This document shows, piece by piece, positions 1 through 12,462 of a DNA stretch of 64,000 bases (position 1 is the stretch's first letter; each line of letters starts with the position of its first letter). The position numbers were made by a program, and so were the translations under genes. Under the pieces are notes generated by a model. The model did not search any database. It saw nothing but the letters and a program-made list of their open reading frames with translations, and was not told where the DNA came from. Origin of the DNA: Raphanus sativus (taxonomy: Eukaryota > Streptophyta > Magnoliopsida > Brassicales > Brassicaceae); assembly GCF_000801105.2 (NCBI RefSeq), contig NC_079515.1, forward strand, positions 27,551,407-27,615,406. Reading direction: 5' to 3'.

Positions 1-1385
1 ATTGAAGATACTATTGATAATGAAACTGCTACTTTGACTTGTAGCTGACCACATTTATGGAGATATTAAAAGGACCCCACCTATTGTCTGGAAGGTCATG
101 ACACAACAGTATCTTCTCTTTCTTTGACTCTTTGTGATCCCCTAAGCCTAGATGCATGACATGTCGTGTTTTTACTGGTTTGTTATTTGACTTTGTAATT
201 TTTTTATAAGAAAACAAGCAATAAGTAAAATTCAAGTAAAAAAGCTCACCACAGAAAACTTTGGCAAAAATAACTCTCAGGATAGAAAAGAAAATATATG
301 TATAAATGGCCATTGTTCTCGTTTTTACTTACTGATTTTTAATTTAAAACGTGTTTGTCGCATCAAACTGATTCTCCTCTTGGCTCTACTAGTCTACAAA
401 GTCACTGTCGTATACATTACTTCAACTTCTGCTTCCTTTCTTAAATAACTTGTTCAATAATTTTTGTAATAAAAACCAATAATAAATGTATCACTCTGAT
501 TTTTGTTTCCCGGCTAAAAAGAAGAAGGATGTCACGTAAGATCCGTCATTAATGCTCTTTTCAGTTTATTTCCTGTTTCTTGCAATTTGAGAATCTGAGA
601 ACCCTAGCCCACTTCTTTACTTTGTCTTAGCTGTTTTCGACAAACCCTAATGAGGATAATATCAATCAGATTCACACACCTTCAAAAATAGAATATTTGT
701 CCAATGAAATTATATTATTATGTCAAAAGAAAATTAATTCAAGATGTAATTAGTCACCTCATTTATAAATCAAAATCTGAAAACTGTAGGATTTGCAAGA
801 TACCGCAGGTCCATAGGAAACCCTTTTTGTATTTGCATTTCTCAACAAAAATACAAAAAATCCGAATATTTGCAATCATGATTTTACGACCTGTTGTTGT
901 TGCTGTCATAAACATTAAATACAATATATAATAAATGTTGTACGAGTTTTGCGTGAAATAAATGCTCAGGGCCAGCTCGAAGCTCTCGCTGATCGTCCTT
1001 TCTCAGTTCTCTATTCCACACACAATCGTATTTATTTCATTTTTCTCCTTATGCTTCCTCCTATTTTATTTTATTTTATATATTATCCTATTATATATAC
1101 TCCATAAAGAATCATCGATCTTTTTAACTCATTGGTTCCTCCCCTTTGGCTTTTTATTTCATCTCTACGACATTAAAACCAGACCAAACCAAAAACATTA
1201 ATAGTTTTACCACCTTTTTCAAAAATTCTCTCTTTTACTCCTATCTTCTGCTTTAGAACTTTGAGGTTTGTATGTCTCTTCTATGATAAGACTCTAACAC
1301 TCTTTCTCTTTCTCTGTGTTTCTTCTTCTTCGTTTAACCTTAAGTCCTTCAAAGAGTGTTTTCTTTGTTAGAGAAGTGAGCAGAA
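1..1385. other. Gene-free upstream region of the MYB gene
   Basis: No convincing coding region is seen on either strand; the small open frames lack family resemblance. The DNA is AT-rich. A TATA-like run lies near 1090-1100 (ttatatatac), about 290 bases before the MYB start codon, followed by a pyrimidine-rich stretch (about 1295-1335) typical of a plant 5' leader. It most likely holds the promoter and 5' UTR of the downstream MYB gene. Confidence 0.5.
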
Positions 1386-2426
1386 ATGGGAAGAACACCA
1401 TGCTGTGACAAGAAAGGTTTGAAGAAAGGTCCATGGACTCCAGAAGAAGATGAGATTCTCGTCGAGTATATCAAGAAAAACAGCCATGGAAGCTGGAGAA
1501 CTCTTCCCAAGAACGCTGGTAACAACAACTCACATTCTTTCCTCTTTAGGACTTTTAAGTTTGATTCTTGAGATAGTTTTCACAAGTAACAAAGTTTCCA
1601 TCTTTTTTTTGCAAAAAGGGTTACTTCGCTGTGGAAAGAGCTGTAGACTGAGATGGACTAACTATCTAAGACCAGACATAAAGAGAGGTCCTTTCACTCC
1701 TGATGAAGAGAAACTCGTTGTCCAACTTCACGCCATTCTCGGCAACAGGTCTCTTTAGCTTTCTTCTACATTGTCTGATTCCTCTGTTTTTTGAATCCTC
1801 TGTTTTTTTTTTGGGTCAGGTGGGCTGCTATAGCAGCACAGCTTCCAGGGAGAACAGACAATGAGATCAAGAACCTGTGGAACACTCACCTGAAGAAACG
1901 TCTGCTAAGTATGGGTCTTGATCCCAAAACCCATGAGCCATTACCTTCATATGGGTTAGCCATACAAGCTCCAGCTTCACCAACAACTCGCCACATGGCT
2001 CAATGGGAAAGTGCTAGGCTTGAAGCTGAGGCAAGGCTTTCTAGAGAGTCGATGCTTTTTAATCCTTCTTCTCTAGGAGGTGGCAAGACCGATTGTGATC
2101 ACTTCTTACGCATATGGAACTCAGAGATTGGTGATTCTTTCAGAAACCTTGCACCATTTGATGAAACAACTACTACTACTAGTCATAGCCCTTGCTCTAG
2201 GACAACATCTTCCTCGTCTGCTGCACTTCCAAAGAGCTCGATAAACTCTTGTGTCGGGAAAGAGATTGTTGTGAAGACTACTCATGGCTCTGATTCTTCT
2301 CCATGTTCCAACAATCTTGAAGATGTTTCATCAGACTCTGCTCTTCAACTCCTGCTTGACTTCCCCATAAGTGATGATGACATGAGCTTCTTGGAAGAGA
2401 ACGTTGGTAGCTACTCTAAATTCTGA
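1386..2426 (+). CDS. MYB17: R2R3-MYB transcription factor, MYB17 (LMI2) type
   Basis: Nuclear DNA-binding transcription factor. Three exons: 1386-1518, 1619-1748, 1820-2426, giving 289 residues. The start [22 protein letters not shown] is the classic R2 opening; R2 and R3 fill about residues 12-115, with [11 protein letters not shown] and [19 protein letters not shown] intact. The intron positions (after KNAG and within NRW) are the usual R2R3 ones. After the MYB domain, the [16 protein letters not shown] motif marks subgroup 9 (MIXTA-like/MYB17), and the C-terminal acidic block [16 protein letters not shown] fits MYB17. Arabidopsis MYB17 (LATE MERISTEM IDENTITY2) acts with LEAFY in the floral transition; the same role here is inferred. 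A remorin gene next door, as in Arabidopsis, supports orthology. Confidence 0.9.
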
Positions 2427-2439
2427 TCATATTTTTTAA

Positions 2440-3094
2440 AAAAACATATCCAAGTTGAGATATGGTATCTATGTAAATCATCATTAGTTAGTTATTATCA
2501 ATCCTCTTTATGACTCAATGATGCTCCAGAAAACTGCAAGAGAATGAACACATTTCCACACAAAAAGTTATTAAAAATCAATATGCAGCCGACATTACAA
2601 ACCCATTGAATAGAGAAAAAGAGTGAAATGTTAATACTTTACAGTTTAAAAACTCTCTTCAGAATGAACAATGAACACATTTTAACACTGAATTTTACAC
2701 AAACAAGATTACAATCCATTGAATAGAGAAAAGAGTGAAATGTTTACACTTTACACATTACAAGCCATTTAAAGATCAGAAACAATCACAGGTTGCCTTT
2801 GGGGCAATGCCTGTTGTTTGTGTCCATGATTTCTAAATTATAATGTTGTTTAAAACCTTATCCAAACCAGATATTGTAGCTATGTAAAATCAGCATTTGG
2901 TTAGTTATTATTATCATGATGCTTCAGAAATTTGCAAGGAATGAACAATTAAACACATTTTTTCTCACTCTGATGTTCACACAAAAAGTCAATATACAAA
3001 CAAATATTACAACAAAGCCACTGAATAGGAGAACGAGTGAAATGTTTACACTTTACAGTTTGAAAAAAATCATTTGAAAGCAAATTTATAAAGA
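2440..3094 (-). repeat. Diverged partial triplication of the remorin 3' end
   Basis: Three related blocks, about 2450-2650, 2655-2830 and 2860-3097, share strings such as gaatgaacaa, the 'ttgaatagagaa...gagtgaaatgtt' segment and 'tttacactttaca'. The third block is the 3' UTR of the live remorin gene. The second ends, at 2776-2815 on the minus strand, in codons for TGIAPKATCDCF plus stop, a near copy of the remorin C-terminus TGIVPKATCGCF. The pattern is what tandem duplication of the remorin 3' end followed by decay would leave. Confidence 0.75.
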
Positions 3095-4245
3095 TCAGAA
3101 ACAACCACAGGTTGCCTTGGGGACAATACCAGTGGCTCTGTGTTTAGCAGCCATCTCTTCAGCTTTGAGAACATCTTCTCCACGCTTAGCTTCAATCATG
3201 GCTCTTCTCTCTTCTGCCTCTTTGTGAATTGCTGCAACTTTGTTCTTCATCTTCTCTGCATACTCTGCTTTCTTATTCTCAAGTTGCTCCTACATCCAAC
3301 AACCACTTCCTTTATCAATCACATTACAAAGAGTCTCTCTTATTTTGATTAAGTTTATTATTAGTTATTATACCTCGATTTTCTTGAGTTGGGCTTCAAC
3401 AGCTGCTTTCTTGCTGTTTTCCCAAGCAAGAATATCAGACATCTTCTTCTCAGCTCTGTTCCATGTTTCAATTGTTTAGCAAATTAAACCAAAGAAAACC
3501 TATAAAAACATTTCAAACAAGTTATGTAATAAAACATGTATTACTTGTTCTCTGCTTTGGTCTTTTCGCTATCTTCCCATGCTTTGACATAAGCCAATGT
3601 CTTCTCCTTTGACAAATCAGCTAGCTTAATATCTAACACCAACCCAATTTTATATACACCACTCAGTAACTTCCATAAAAATCACAAAACATAAAGTAGT
3701 ATTTATTTATTTTTTGTTTCAAATTCACCTCTATCGATCGAACCACCAGACGAAGCTTTCTTTGGTGAAGGCTCTAAAGGTTCTGTAAAAGAAACTCACT
3801 CTATTATAATAACAACATATACATCGAAGTTCCCCAAGTCTTGACACACAGAGAAAATCACACATGCTTATATGTCAGAATCTCTCGATTGTGTAATAAA
3901 ACTACTATTTTGGGTTGTTGTATATATCAAGGTCTCTTGATCGTGTAATAAAGTTACTATTTTTGGGTTTGTTGTTGTTCATTCCATAATCGTAGAATAA
4001 CATATCAAAGTTTCCTGATTAAGAACAATTCTCCTCTTAATTCATCATCAAAGCAGTAGATTGTCAGAGAACTTACTCTCCACGATGGCAAGGGCTTTGG
4101 AGTCATCAGCAGTTTTTTCCGGAGCCGGAGCTGGAGTTGGAGAAGGAGTCTCAGCTGCAGCCGGAGGTGGAGCAAGAGTCTCAGCCGGAGCCGGAGCCGG
4201 AGCCGGAGGTGCTGTGTCTAACGTTATCTTCTGTTCCTCAGCCAT
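3095..4245 (-). CDS. REM1.2: Group 1 remorin, membrane nanodomain protein
   Basis: Plant-specific scaffold of plasma-membrane nanodomains and plasmodesmata. Five exons on the minus strand: 4245-4077, 3782-3729, 3632-3545, 3455-3374, 3289-3095, giving 195 residues. The N-terminal 45 or so residues are an Ala/Pro-rich disordered segment (APAPAPAETLAPPPAAAE). The conserved Remorin_C domain (about residues 80-195) is a Lys/Glu-rich coiled coil (KAWEDSEKTKAENKAEKK, then EERRAMIEAKRGEDVLKAEE). It ends in VPKATCGCF, the RemCA membrane anchor whose cysteines are S-acylated in the family. Exon phases join cleanly (K at exon 1/2, D at 2/3, K at 3/4). Which of REM1.1 to 1.4 it is rests on its place beside MYB17, as recalled for Arabidopsis. 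Confidence 0.92.
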
Positions 4246-6001
4246 AGTCTCTCTCAGCCAAATATGAAAACAGCGAATTAGACGATAATGAAAAAACTGA
4301 TTAAAGGTTTATACTTTAGTAATACCCGTAAAGCTAATTAACCGCGTTTTTCTGTTTAAGAATTCACTTGTTTTCTTGTCCGTTGATCTTTAGAAGTCAT
4401 CAGATCCCACGGCTGTGAAGCGAATAGTCCGTTGTTGATCACGTAAACTGCGGTACAGCAGAATATATAACTCATCTTGCCGACAGACAGGTAATACTGT
4501 TGACAAAGCCACGTAATAATATTTGTTTTGTTTAAGCAACACAGACTGTTCTGTGAATAATTAATATTTTCTGTTTTCTGTTTAAAAAAAATACATATAT
4601 TTTCTGTTTAAAATAATAATATTTCGGACAAAAGCGTGACGTGGAGGAAGGACACGCGCTGGAGACAGATACAAAGAGGATGTTGTCTTTCTGAGTTGTC
4701 TTTGACCCCACACGCACGTTAGTGACGCGTGGTGGTTACCTTTTCTCTCTTTTTTTTTCTTAGCTCGATTGATGAGACGCGCTATATATAATGGGCTTCT
4801 ATCTATTGGGCTGACTTCCATTTTTATAAGTTCATATTCTAAAAGGTCCAAAGAGCTATCTGACAAAGTTTGTTGACCAAAGATTAAACTACCCGAGAAG
4901 ATTTTGTTTACCAAACAACAGCGATATATCCTCTAGGCAGATTGTATAACATTTGTCTATATTAATGTCCATTTCTGTCTCTTTTCTTATAGAAAGTTTT
5001 AGTTTGACCATCTGTCTGGTAACCATATTTTATAAGCTAAATTTATTTGGAGAAAGAATTAGGCTCTAGGAAAGGCCTAAGCATAAATTTCTAATTTTTT
5101 TTCTTGTAGTCAAACATAAGAAGAGTTTTAGCTGTAAATCTATCGTTTACTTTGATAACATTTCTCATTGATGTCAATCTTATTGATTCGAGTACCTTTA
5201 TAAGTAGTAAGTACTGTACGTACTAAAAATTCAAGGGGTTATCATTATTAAAATAAGTTAAGAACAATAATCTCCACCTTTCTCAAAAAAAAAAACAATA
5301 ATCTCAAACGGCTTAATTGACGAATGAAAAATTAGCAACCAGAATGTGCCTAACTATCTATTGACCTTGATGTGCCTAATTATTTTTTTTACCTTTGGTG
5401 TGCCTATAGTCTGAGACTTGTCAAGGTTAGATAAGCTACTAAACGTCTAACTGGACACGTTCCCTCGTAGTTATTTTGTGTATAATAGAATACTAACCTC
5501 TTACAACGAACTACGTTATTCTCATTAAATGTTTTGAAAGAAAATGATACATCTTTTTTGACAAACTAAACAGCACAGAAAAATAGAAAATGACTGCTGA
5601 GTATTACTACATTTTATTTAATCTATAATATTAGCATATTAAGCAAAAAAAAATAAAAAAAATATTAACATATTAAAAAGTCGTAAACCTAAAACATTCT
5701 ATCACTTATAGTTGAATTTGAAGTACGATTAGTCAATTGTTGAAATCCAAAGACACAGTTGTTATAAACAATGCATGTAAGTCTCTAGAGAATAGAGCTG
5801 CGTATAGGGTTAGGTTAAGGGAGGAAACTAAACAACAGTGTGGAGTCTAGACTGTCTAGTGATCATTAACCAACCAGGCCCCTACTTGAATCACAATACA
5901 AAAGGGTGGACTTTCTCTCTTTTATACTTTTGTGTCATTGTCCGATCCTCTATTTTTTTTCATATCTCTTTCGTTAAATTCTTTATTACGTAGTACAAAT
6001 T
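4246..6001. other. Intergenic spacer with two divergent promoters
   Basis: No gene is seen. The first few hundred bases are the leader and promoter side of the remorin gene (transcribed leftwards), and the last few hundred precede the first GT90 gene. The region is AT-rich with scattered homopolymers. Short open frames on the minus strand at 4530-4914 have no recognisable domain. Confidence 0.5.
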
Positions 6002-7971
6002 ATGAACAGATTCATGCATCAACGGGGAAAAGGAAGTATGAAGATGAATAACAACGATGAACAGCACAAAATGGTGTCGTTTCTGGGGAAAAACATCGTG
6101 AAAGCAACTATTTTCATCGTTGTTTCTCTATTCATACTGGGCTATCTCCATTTTGTAAGTTTTGAAATATTTTTTATTTGGTTATTTTTCTTAATGCATG
6201 ATGAATTGATGACAGTATCATATTTAAACCTGAGTTAACTCTTTGCCTTTTGTTACTTTGTCAGAATGATTCTGAAGACTTCAAACTAATAACAAAGATA
6301 AATGAGCCTAAATTCCCTAACCGATGCGACGCCGTACAAAACCAATCACATCAAGTTCACGTCTCTCAGAATCTCCCATCGAGACTAAACCGCAACCGTT
6401 CAAAACACCCCGCGTGTCCTTCTTACTTCCGTTGGATCCACGAAGATCTACGTCCGTGGAAAGAAACGGGGATAACTAGAAACATGGTCGAGAAAGCGGG
6501 AAGGACGGCGCATTTTAGACTGGTGATCCACGGTAGCAAAGCGTACGTTAAGAGATACAAAAAATCGATTCAGACAAGAGCTGATTTTACTCTGTGGGGA
6601 ATCCTGCAGCTGTTGCGGTGGTACCCTGGGAGATTGCCCGATCTCGAGCTTATGTTCGACGCTGACGATCGTCCCATCGTCCGATCTGATGACTTTAAAG
6701 GCCAAAACATGGAACCACCTCCGCTTTTCCGTTACTGCTCTGATGATGCCAGCATGGATATCGTTTTTCCTGATTGGTCCTTCTGGGGCTGGTAAGCTAC
6801 TAGTGGGCTTATTATTAATTTATTAGAAGGCCTTATTTGTAATATTGGCTTTAATGGGCCAGGGCTGAGATCAACATTGAGCCATGGGGTAAGTCGCTGG
6901 AGGCAATCAAAAAAGGGAACAACATAACGCAATGGAAGGATCGCGTGCCGTACGCTTATTGGAAAGGCAATCCTGATGTGGACCCCACGAGAAAAGACCT
7001 TCTCAAGTGTAATGTTTCGGAACATGAAGACTGGAATACTCGACTCTATATTCAGGTTTTAACCATTAGAAAATACCTTAATTTATATACCTACACATGC
7101 GTATATGATATATGTACTGTAGGTTAGTTATTTGTATCTGATGAATTTGAGAAATTGTTAACAAGGACTGGGATAAAGAATCGAAAGAAGGGTTTAAGAA
7201 CTCTAATCTAGAGAACCAATGCACGCACAGGTAAGAAAAAAATTTGTATACTTTGCATTGAATTTAAGTTACTTTTTATTATAGTAAAGGTTAACTGGTA
7301 CGTAACAATTATAACAGATACAAAATATACATAGAAGGATGGGCATGGTCGGTTAGTGAGAAATATATAATGGCATGTGATTCAACGACACTGTACGTGA
7401 AACCAAGGTTCTACGATTTTTACATACGAGGAATGATGCCACTTCAACACTATTGGCCAATCAGAGACGACTCCAAATGTACTTCTCTCAAGTTCGCCGT
7501 ACATTGGGGCAATACCCATGTGGACAAGGTAATCTGATTTAAGGTTTCTCGCAGTTGACCTTGAAGTTTGTTTTTCTATAAATTTAACCCTTGTTTTGTG
7601 CAGTGTAGGCACGTGAGATTGGAGAGTTAGGGAGTAGATTTATAAGAGAGGAAGTGAATATGAAGTATGTGTACGACTACATGTTTCATTTGCTGAATGA
7701 ATACGCAAAGCTCTTGAAATTTAAACCAGAGATTCCTTTGGATGCGGAGGAGATCACGCCGGATAGTATGGGATGTCCGGCGACGGAACGGTGGAGAGAT
7801 TTTATGGCGGAGTCTATGGTAATGTCTCCAAGTGAAGAGCTTCCTTGTGAGATGCTTCCTCCTTATGACCGTCTAGCTTTAAAAGAGGTTCTTGAGAGAA
7901 AAGCTAATTTAACACGTCAAGTTTCGCTGTGGGAGGACCAATACTTTCATGATTTGACCAACAAACCTTAA
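6002..7971 (+). CDS. GT90/DUF821 glycosyltransferase-like protein, copy A
   Basis: Rumi/CAP10-like protein, predicted type II membrane protein of the secretory pathway. Six exons: 6002-6154, 6265-6791, 6863-7055, 7166-7230, 7318-7528, 7609-7971, giving 503 residues. A membrane anchor (VKATIFIVVSLFILGYL) lies at about residues 33-50. The family blocks follow in order: CPSYFRWIHEDLRPWKETGI, FTLWGILQLLRWYPGRLPDL, PPPLFRYC, FPDWSFWGW, VPYAYWKGNP, YIEGWAWSVSEKY, HYWPIRDD. Animal Rumi/POGLUT relatives transfer glucose or xylose to proteins; the plant substrate is not known. It is the most diverged of the four tandem copies: exon 6 begins AREIGELGSRF where copies B-D have AQVIGRQGS or a close variant. 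Probably the counterpart of At3g61270. Confidence 0.88.
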
Positions 7972-8663
7972 TCTATACAAAAAGAATTAGTATTGAGTAT
8001 TAACATCTCCCTAATGTTTTCTGTGGCAATCACATTATTTGTTTCTATCTATAATTCTTACAGATGCTATAGTCTCTCGGATCTGAATCCGGTTATAACA
8101 TGAAAATAGTCGCAATAACACTGATTACTATATTAGACTACAAAGTTGTTTAAATATGACAAATGAATGGATTAACCAAAAATAATAAATTAAAAAAATG
8201 TTGGATTTTTAGAAGCTTTTGTATATGTTGCTATTTGTTTGTCACAAGTTTTTAGATCACAATATCATGCTTAAGTTGCAATCAACGAGGGGTTGACAAT
8301 CTTAAGCTTCATAATACGAATTACAATAACTTAATCACGTGACTGTGACATTTAATTATAAATATTAACCCGGACCTCGGTTTCAGTCATGATAAAGTGG
8401 ACCTACTTTACAAGGTGATGCAAATTGTTCCCCTTCTCAAAAGTAAGTTAAAAATGAAGTAAATCATTACGGTAACTTAAATTAGTTGAGACGCAACGTA
8501 GAGAAAGCTGGAAGACTTTGACTTAATAAGGTTTCGCTTTGATTCTCCTTAAAGAATCTTGTTTTCTACCTCATAAATAGACTCATGAAAGTGAGCTTTG
8601 TTAACAAAACTTATCCGTTCTTCTCTAGCTCTCTTTCATTCTCTAGATCTTTTGTTTTGCCCG
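7972..8663. other. Spacer between GT90 copies A and B
   Basis: No coding region. An AT-rich terminator side of copy A is followed by the copy B promoter. A TATA-like cataaatag lies at about 8572-8580, some 85 bases before the copy B start codon. Confidence 0.45.
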
Positions 8664-10981
8664 ATGGGAGAGAGCAGATATGTTGTTCGATCCACAAGAT
8701 TCCAGCATCAGAAACAACAATCAGTTGTGAGTTTATGCACTAAACTAGCAAAGGCATGGATCACCTTCACAATCTTCATCTTTGTCTTCTTCATCCTCCT
8801 CCTTGGTGCTTCTCATTTTAGGCTGGAAATGGTATACACTTTTAGAACTCTTTGTTGGAAGGATATGGTATACACATATCCATCATTTACTTTCATATAA
8901 TGTTAAAAATTGCCATGAAGAAATCAATGTTAAGTAGTCCTAAGAAATTTGAGCAATAGAAACACACGATTCTAGACATATTTAATATCTACCACTCGTG
9001 TTTTTCCATACCATATTTTCTTGACTCTTTTGAATTTGCAACAGAACAATAGTCTATGCATCTTGATATTAATATTTGTTTTTTATATACAGGATTTATT
9101 AAGTAAAAGTAGACTCCAGGAGTCATCAATATTCACAAAAAATATTAACAAGACAGCTATCCCTAAGATCATCCCCAAGATCCCATTACACTGCACACTC
9201 GTCAACAACAGCACGACACAGACGTGCCCATCAAACTATCCAACAAAATTCGAGCCAGAAATCTCTTCTGCGGAAACTTGTCCCGACTACTTCAGATGGA
9301 TCCAACAAGACCTAAAGGTGTGGCAAGAGACAGGGATCACAAGGGAAACGCTAGAGAGAGCAAAACCTAATGCTCATTTCAGGCTAGTGATAAAGTCAGG
9401 GAGATTGTATGTTGATAAGTATGATAAAGCTTATCAGACAAGAGATGTATTCACAATTTGGGGAATACTTCAACTTCTAAGAATGTATCCTGGTCAAGTC
9501 CCTGATCTTGAGCTTCTTTTCCTCTGCCATGATAGACCCGGCATCTGGAAAAAAAACTTTAGACAAGAGGACAACGCCACATGGCCTCCACCGCCGTTGT
9601 TTCATTACTGTGGTCACCGTGATGCATATGACATAGTTTTCCCTGATTGGAGCTTCTGGGGTTGGTATGTATGCGTTTTTTATAACTGCTTCTAACCAAT
9701 TTTGAAAAAATTTCTAATCTTTTTAATATATTGTAATGAGTAAAAAAGTAATGGCAATAATACAAACCATCTTTATATGGATCATAATAAGTTGATGTTG
9801 CTAATAGGCCGGAGGTGAACATAAAGGAGTGGAACAAGTTATCGGTGGCGATTAAAGAAGGGAACAAAAAGGTGAAATGGGAAGATAGGGTTCCGTACGC
9901 TTATTGGAAAGGGAACCCTATGGTTTCTATTGCAAGAAGAAACTTCATGAAATGTAACGTTTCGGATAAGTATGATCCCATGGTTCGTCTCTTTGTCCAG
10001 GTATATATAAATCTGACTTTGATTTATATTCAAGCATAATGTAATAATTTATTGAGCTTTAGATGAATAGTAGTCATGTCGTTATTTCAGGACTGGAAAA
10101 GAGAGACTAGAGGAGGGTTTAAAGGATCAAACTTAGAAGATCAATGCACTCACAGGTGTGCAGAAGATATATAGTAATTTTTATTTTCCCTGATCTTAGA
10201 TTGTAGAATATAATAACATTCTTGAGATTTGGGTGTTGGTAAATAAGGTACAAGATTTACATAGAAGGGAATGCATGGTCGGTGAGCGAGAAGTATATAC
10301 TAGCATGTGATAGCATGACTCTACTGATTAAACCAGAATTTTATGATTTTTTCGTGAGAAGTATGATTCCCATGGAGCATTACTGGCCCATTAGACCTAA
10401 CAATTGTGTTGACCTCAAGTTTGCTGTTGAATGGGGCAACAACAACACCGACAAGGTAACAAAACAATTATATCCAAAATCTAGTTTGAATCTTATTTAA
10501 CTATGTGGTGTTCAGAAAAAAAAAATTATGTAATTTGAAACTTTATGTCGATCAGCTGACAGCTCATTATTATTTTGTGATGATCTTAATTTATATATAG
10601 GCACAAGTCATAGGGAGGCAAGGAAGTGAGTACATGATGAAGAATCTAGAGATGAAGTATGTCTATGATTACATGTTATATGTCTTGCAAGGCTATGGAA
10701 AACTGATGAAGTTGGATGTGACTGTGCCTGAAAATGCGACCGAAGTGTGTTCGGAGACGATGGCTTGTCCGATCTCTGATGGTGGTCTGATCAGGCAGTG
10801 CATGGACGACTCGTTGGTTATGTCTCCGAGTGTCAAATCTGCTTGTGATTTGCCGCAGCCTTATGGAGATGGTGAGCTCAAGAGTTTTCTTGAGAAACAA
10901 GAAAATGCAGAGAGAGAGGTCGAGAGGTGGACCGATGAGTATTGGGAGGTCCAAAACAAAAAAATTTCAGCAGTGATCTAA
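8664..10981 (+). CDS. GT90/DUF821 glycosyltransferase-like protein, copy B
   Basis: Second member of the array. Six exons: 8664-8831, 9093-9664, 9808-10000, 10091-10155, 10248-10455, 10601-10981, giving 528 residues. The start MGESRYV was preferred because the same MxxN/S start and spacing recur in copies C and D. A membrane anchor (ITFTIFIFVFFILLLGAS) lies at about residues 33-50, followed by an Asn/Thr-rich stem. The catalytic-type blocks are complete: CPDYFRWIQQDLKVWQETGI, FTIWGILQLLRMYPGQ, FHYCGHRDAYDIVFPDWS, VPYAYWKGNP, YIEGNAWSVSEKY, HYWPIRP. Exons 3 and 4 have exactly the copy A lengths (193 and 65 bases). Predicted Golgi/ER glycosyltransferase; substrate unknown. Confidence 0.9.
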
Positions 10982-11483
10982 TTGGAAATCGCTGCAATTT
11001 ATAAGATGTTTCTAACTATCCAAATTTTTGTGAAAACCCTGTGATTAAAAAAAAGGTGTTCTGTTCATTCAACCAAAAACCTGCACACAGTTCTCTAACC
11101 GGAATATGGTATTGGCACAAATAGATTTAAAAAAAAAAGACATTTGAACATGACTTGCTTTGATGTCAGAGAAAAACAATGGTGAATTTTTCTAAACAAC
11201 TTACCACACTTGTGAGAACTGTTATTCCTAAACAACTTAAGGCTAAGATCCTCTTAAAAATGACTCCTCAAGTGACAAGAGAATTTTTCAGTAGTACATA
11301 GACAGAAGCCTCTTTTATCTTTTGTGTTCTTCTTCCCTTTAGCAAAGCTTCAATAGCTTTTCTTCTTTTCTTTTTTGAACAAATCCAACTGTTTCACAAA
11401 ACCAATGGTGATAAGTCAAAAACTTCAGGAAGGTTTCCAATGTAACCAAAAACTGAATATAAAACATCTTACGTACATCTGCA
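10982..11483. other. Spacer, GT90 copy B to DUF247 pseudogene
   Basis: No gene is seen. It includes the 3' flank of copy B. The minus-strand open frame at 11339-11572 is probably the out-of-frame 3' remainder of the DUF247 relic. Confidence 0.4.
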
Positions 11484-12462
11484 TTAACAGACGGCCGCAT
11501 AGTTGTTAGCCCGTCGTTCCAATACCTTGTTTCTTCTTTCTGTCCCAGTCCAGAGGTTCCCAAAATACACATGCTTCAATACTGCCTCTGACCTGTTCAC
11601 CCAGTTTTCAGAGTAGTTGTTGACTTGACCCGCTATACCAGAATAGTAATAGCAAGACTCAGACTCAGCTATGCCCAACCCGAACTTGTTCACCATTCCG
11701 GCTACTGAAGCGAGATCCCCAATCAAATTCTTGTTGATTCCTTTCATTCAAACCCAAAACCACCACACATGTCATTCAATGTATATAAAAATAAGGAGGA
11801 GAGAAGCGCTTACCTTTCTTGATAAGCAAGTCAGCGTCTTTTTCACCCTCAATGAGGTAATCTAAGAATGAGATGTAGTTGGTTCCGAGGGCATTGCGAG
11901 GATAATGACATTGCTCCAGAGCCATGATGTTTCTAAACATGGTGTCAAATTGGTCATCAACCGTGAATAGGAGACATCCTCAAACAACCAGTTTGGAATC
12001 TTACATTCAAGAACTCCTCTTCTCCTACTGCCTCAAATTTCACTCCCCTACTCTCCTGCAGCTTATCCGCATTATACACATACTGTATCTCGTGATTGTG
12101 ATTGTGTTCATGAGGAGGGTGTTCTGCAAGCGAACTGACCTGTGCAGGTCAGTGAAATGTGCAAAAGAATACTCTCCAATTCGCTGCTGAAAGTCGAATA
12201 AACAGGAGATTAGATTCCTCATTTTTTGGTTATTCTCGTTCCGGCTGCTATGAGGGCGAATTGCATTGTAGAGCATCTCAATGATGAAGTAAGGTATCTG
12301 GTTTTCGAGCAGGATGAGTAACTCTTCTGCTGATTCTCCATGTTTAAGTAAGCTATTGTGCAACGGTAACATTTTAGAGTCGAAAAGATTAAAGCAGGTG
12401 AATTTATTGAAGGAACCAAAAAGAACCGTTGTAAAATATTCGAACGACGGCCTAATCAAGAC
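11484..12462 (-). pseudogene. 5'-truncated, frameshifted DUF247 (UPF0481) pseudogene
   Basis: On the minus strand, 12459-12040 encodes a DUF247-like segment with LILLENQIPYFIIEMLYNAI. It continues as RGVKFEAVGEEEFLNVRFQ and then breaks: near 11958 the frame hits stops, while the next frame resumes as VDDQFDTMFRNIMALEQCHYP and DYLIEGEKDADLLIKK up to a splice donor at 11813. A second exon (11740 downwards) continues as INKNLIGDLASVAGMVNKFG and SYYYSGIAGQVNNY-like sequence (CYYYSGIAGQ), then loses the usual C-terminal membrane segment. The N-terminal third is absent. DUF247 proteins are large, often tandem, fast-evolving plant families, some linked to self-incompatibility in grasses. I recall no such gene at this place in Arabidopsis, so it is probably an insertion or relic. 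Confidence 0.8.

Noticed and set aside
4061..4267. Plus-strand open frame rich in Gly/Ala opposite remorin exon 1
   Set aside because: It is the antisense shadow of the Ala/Pro-rich remorin N-terminus.
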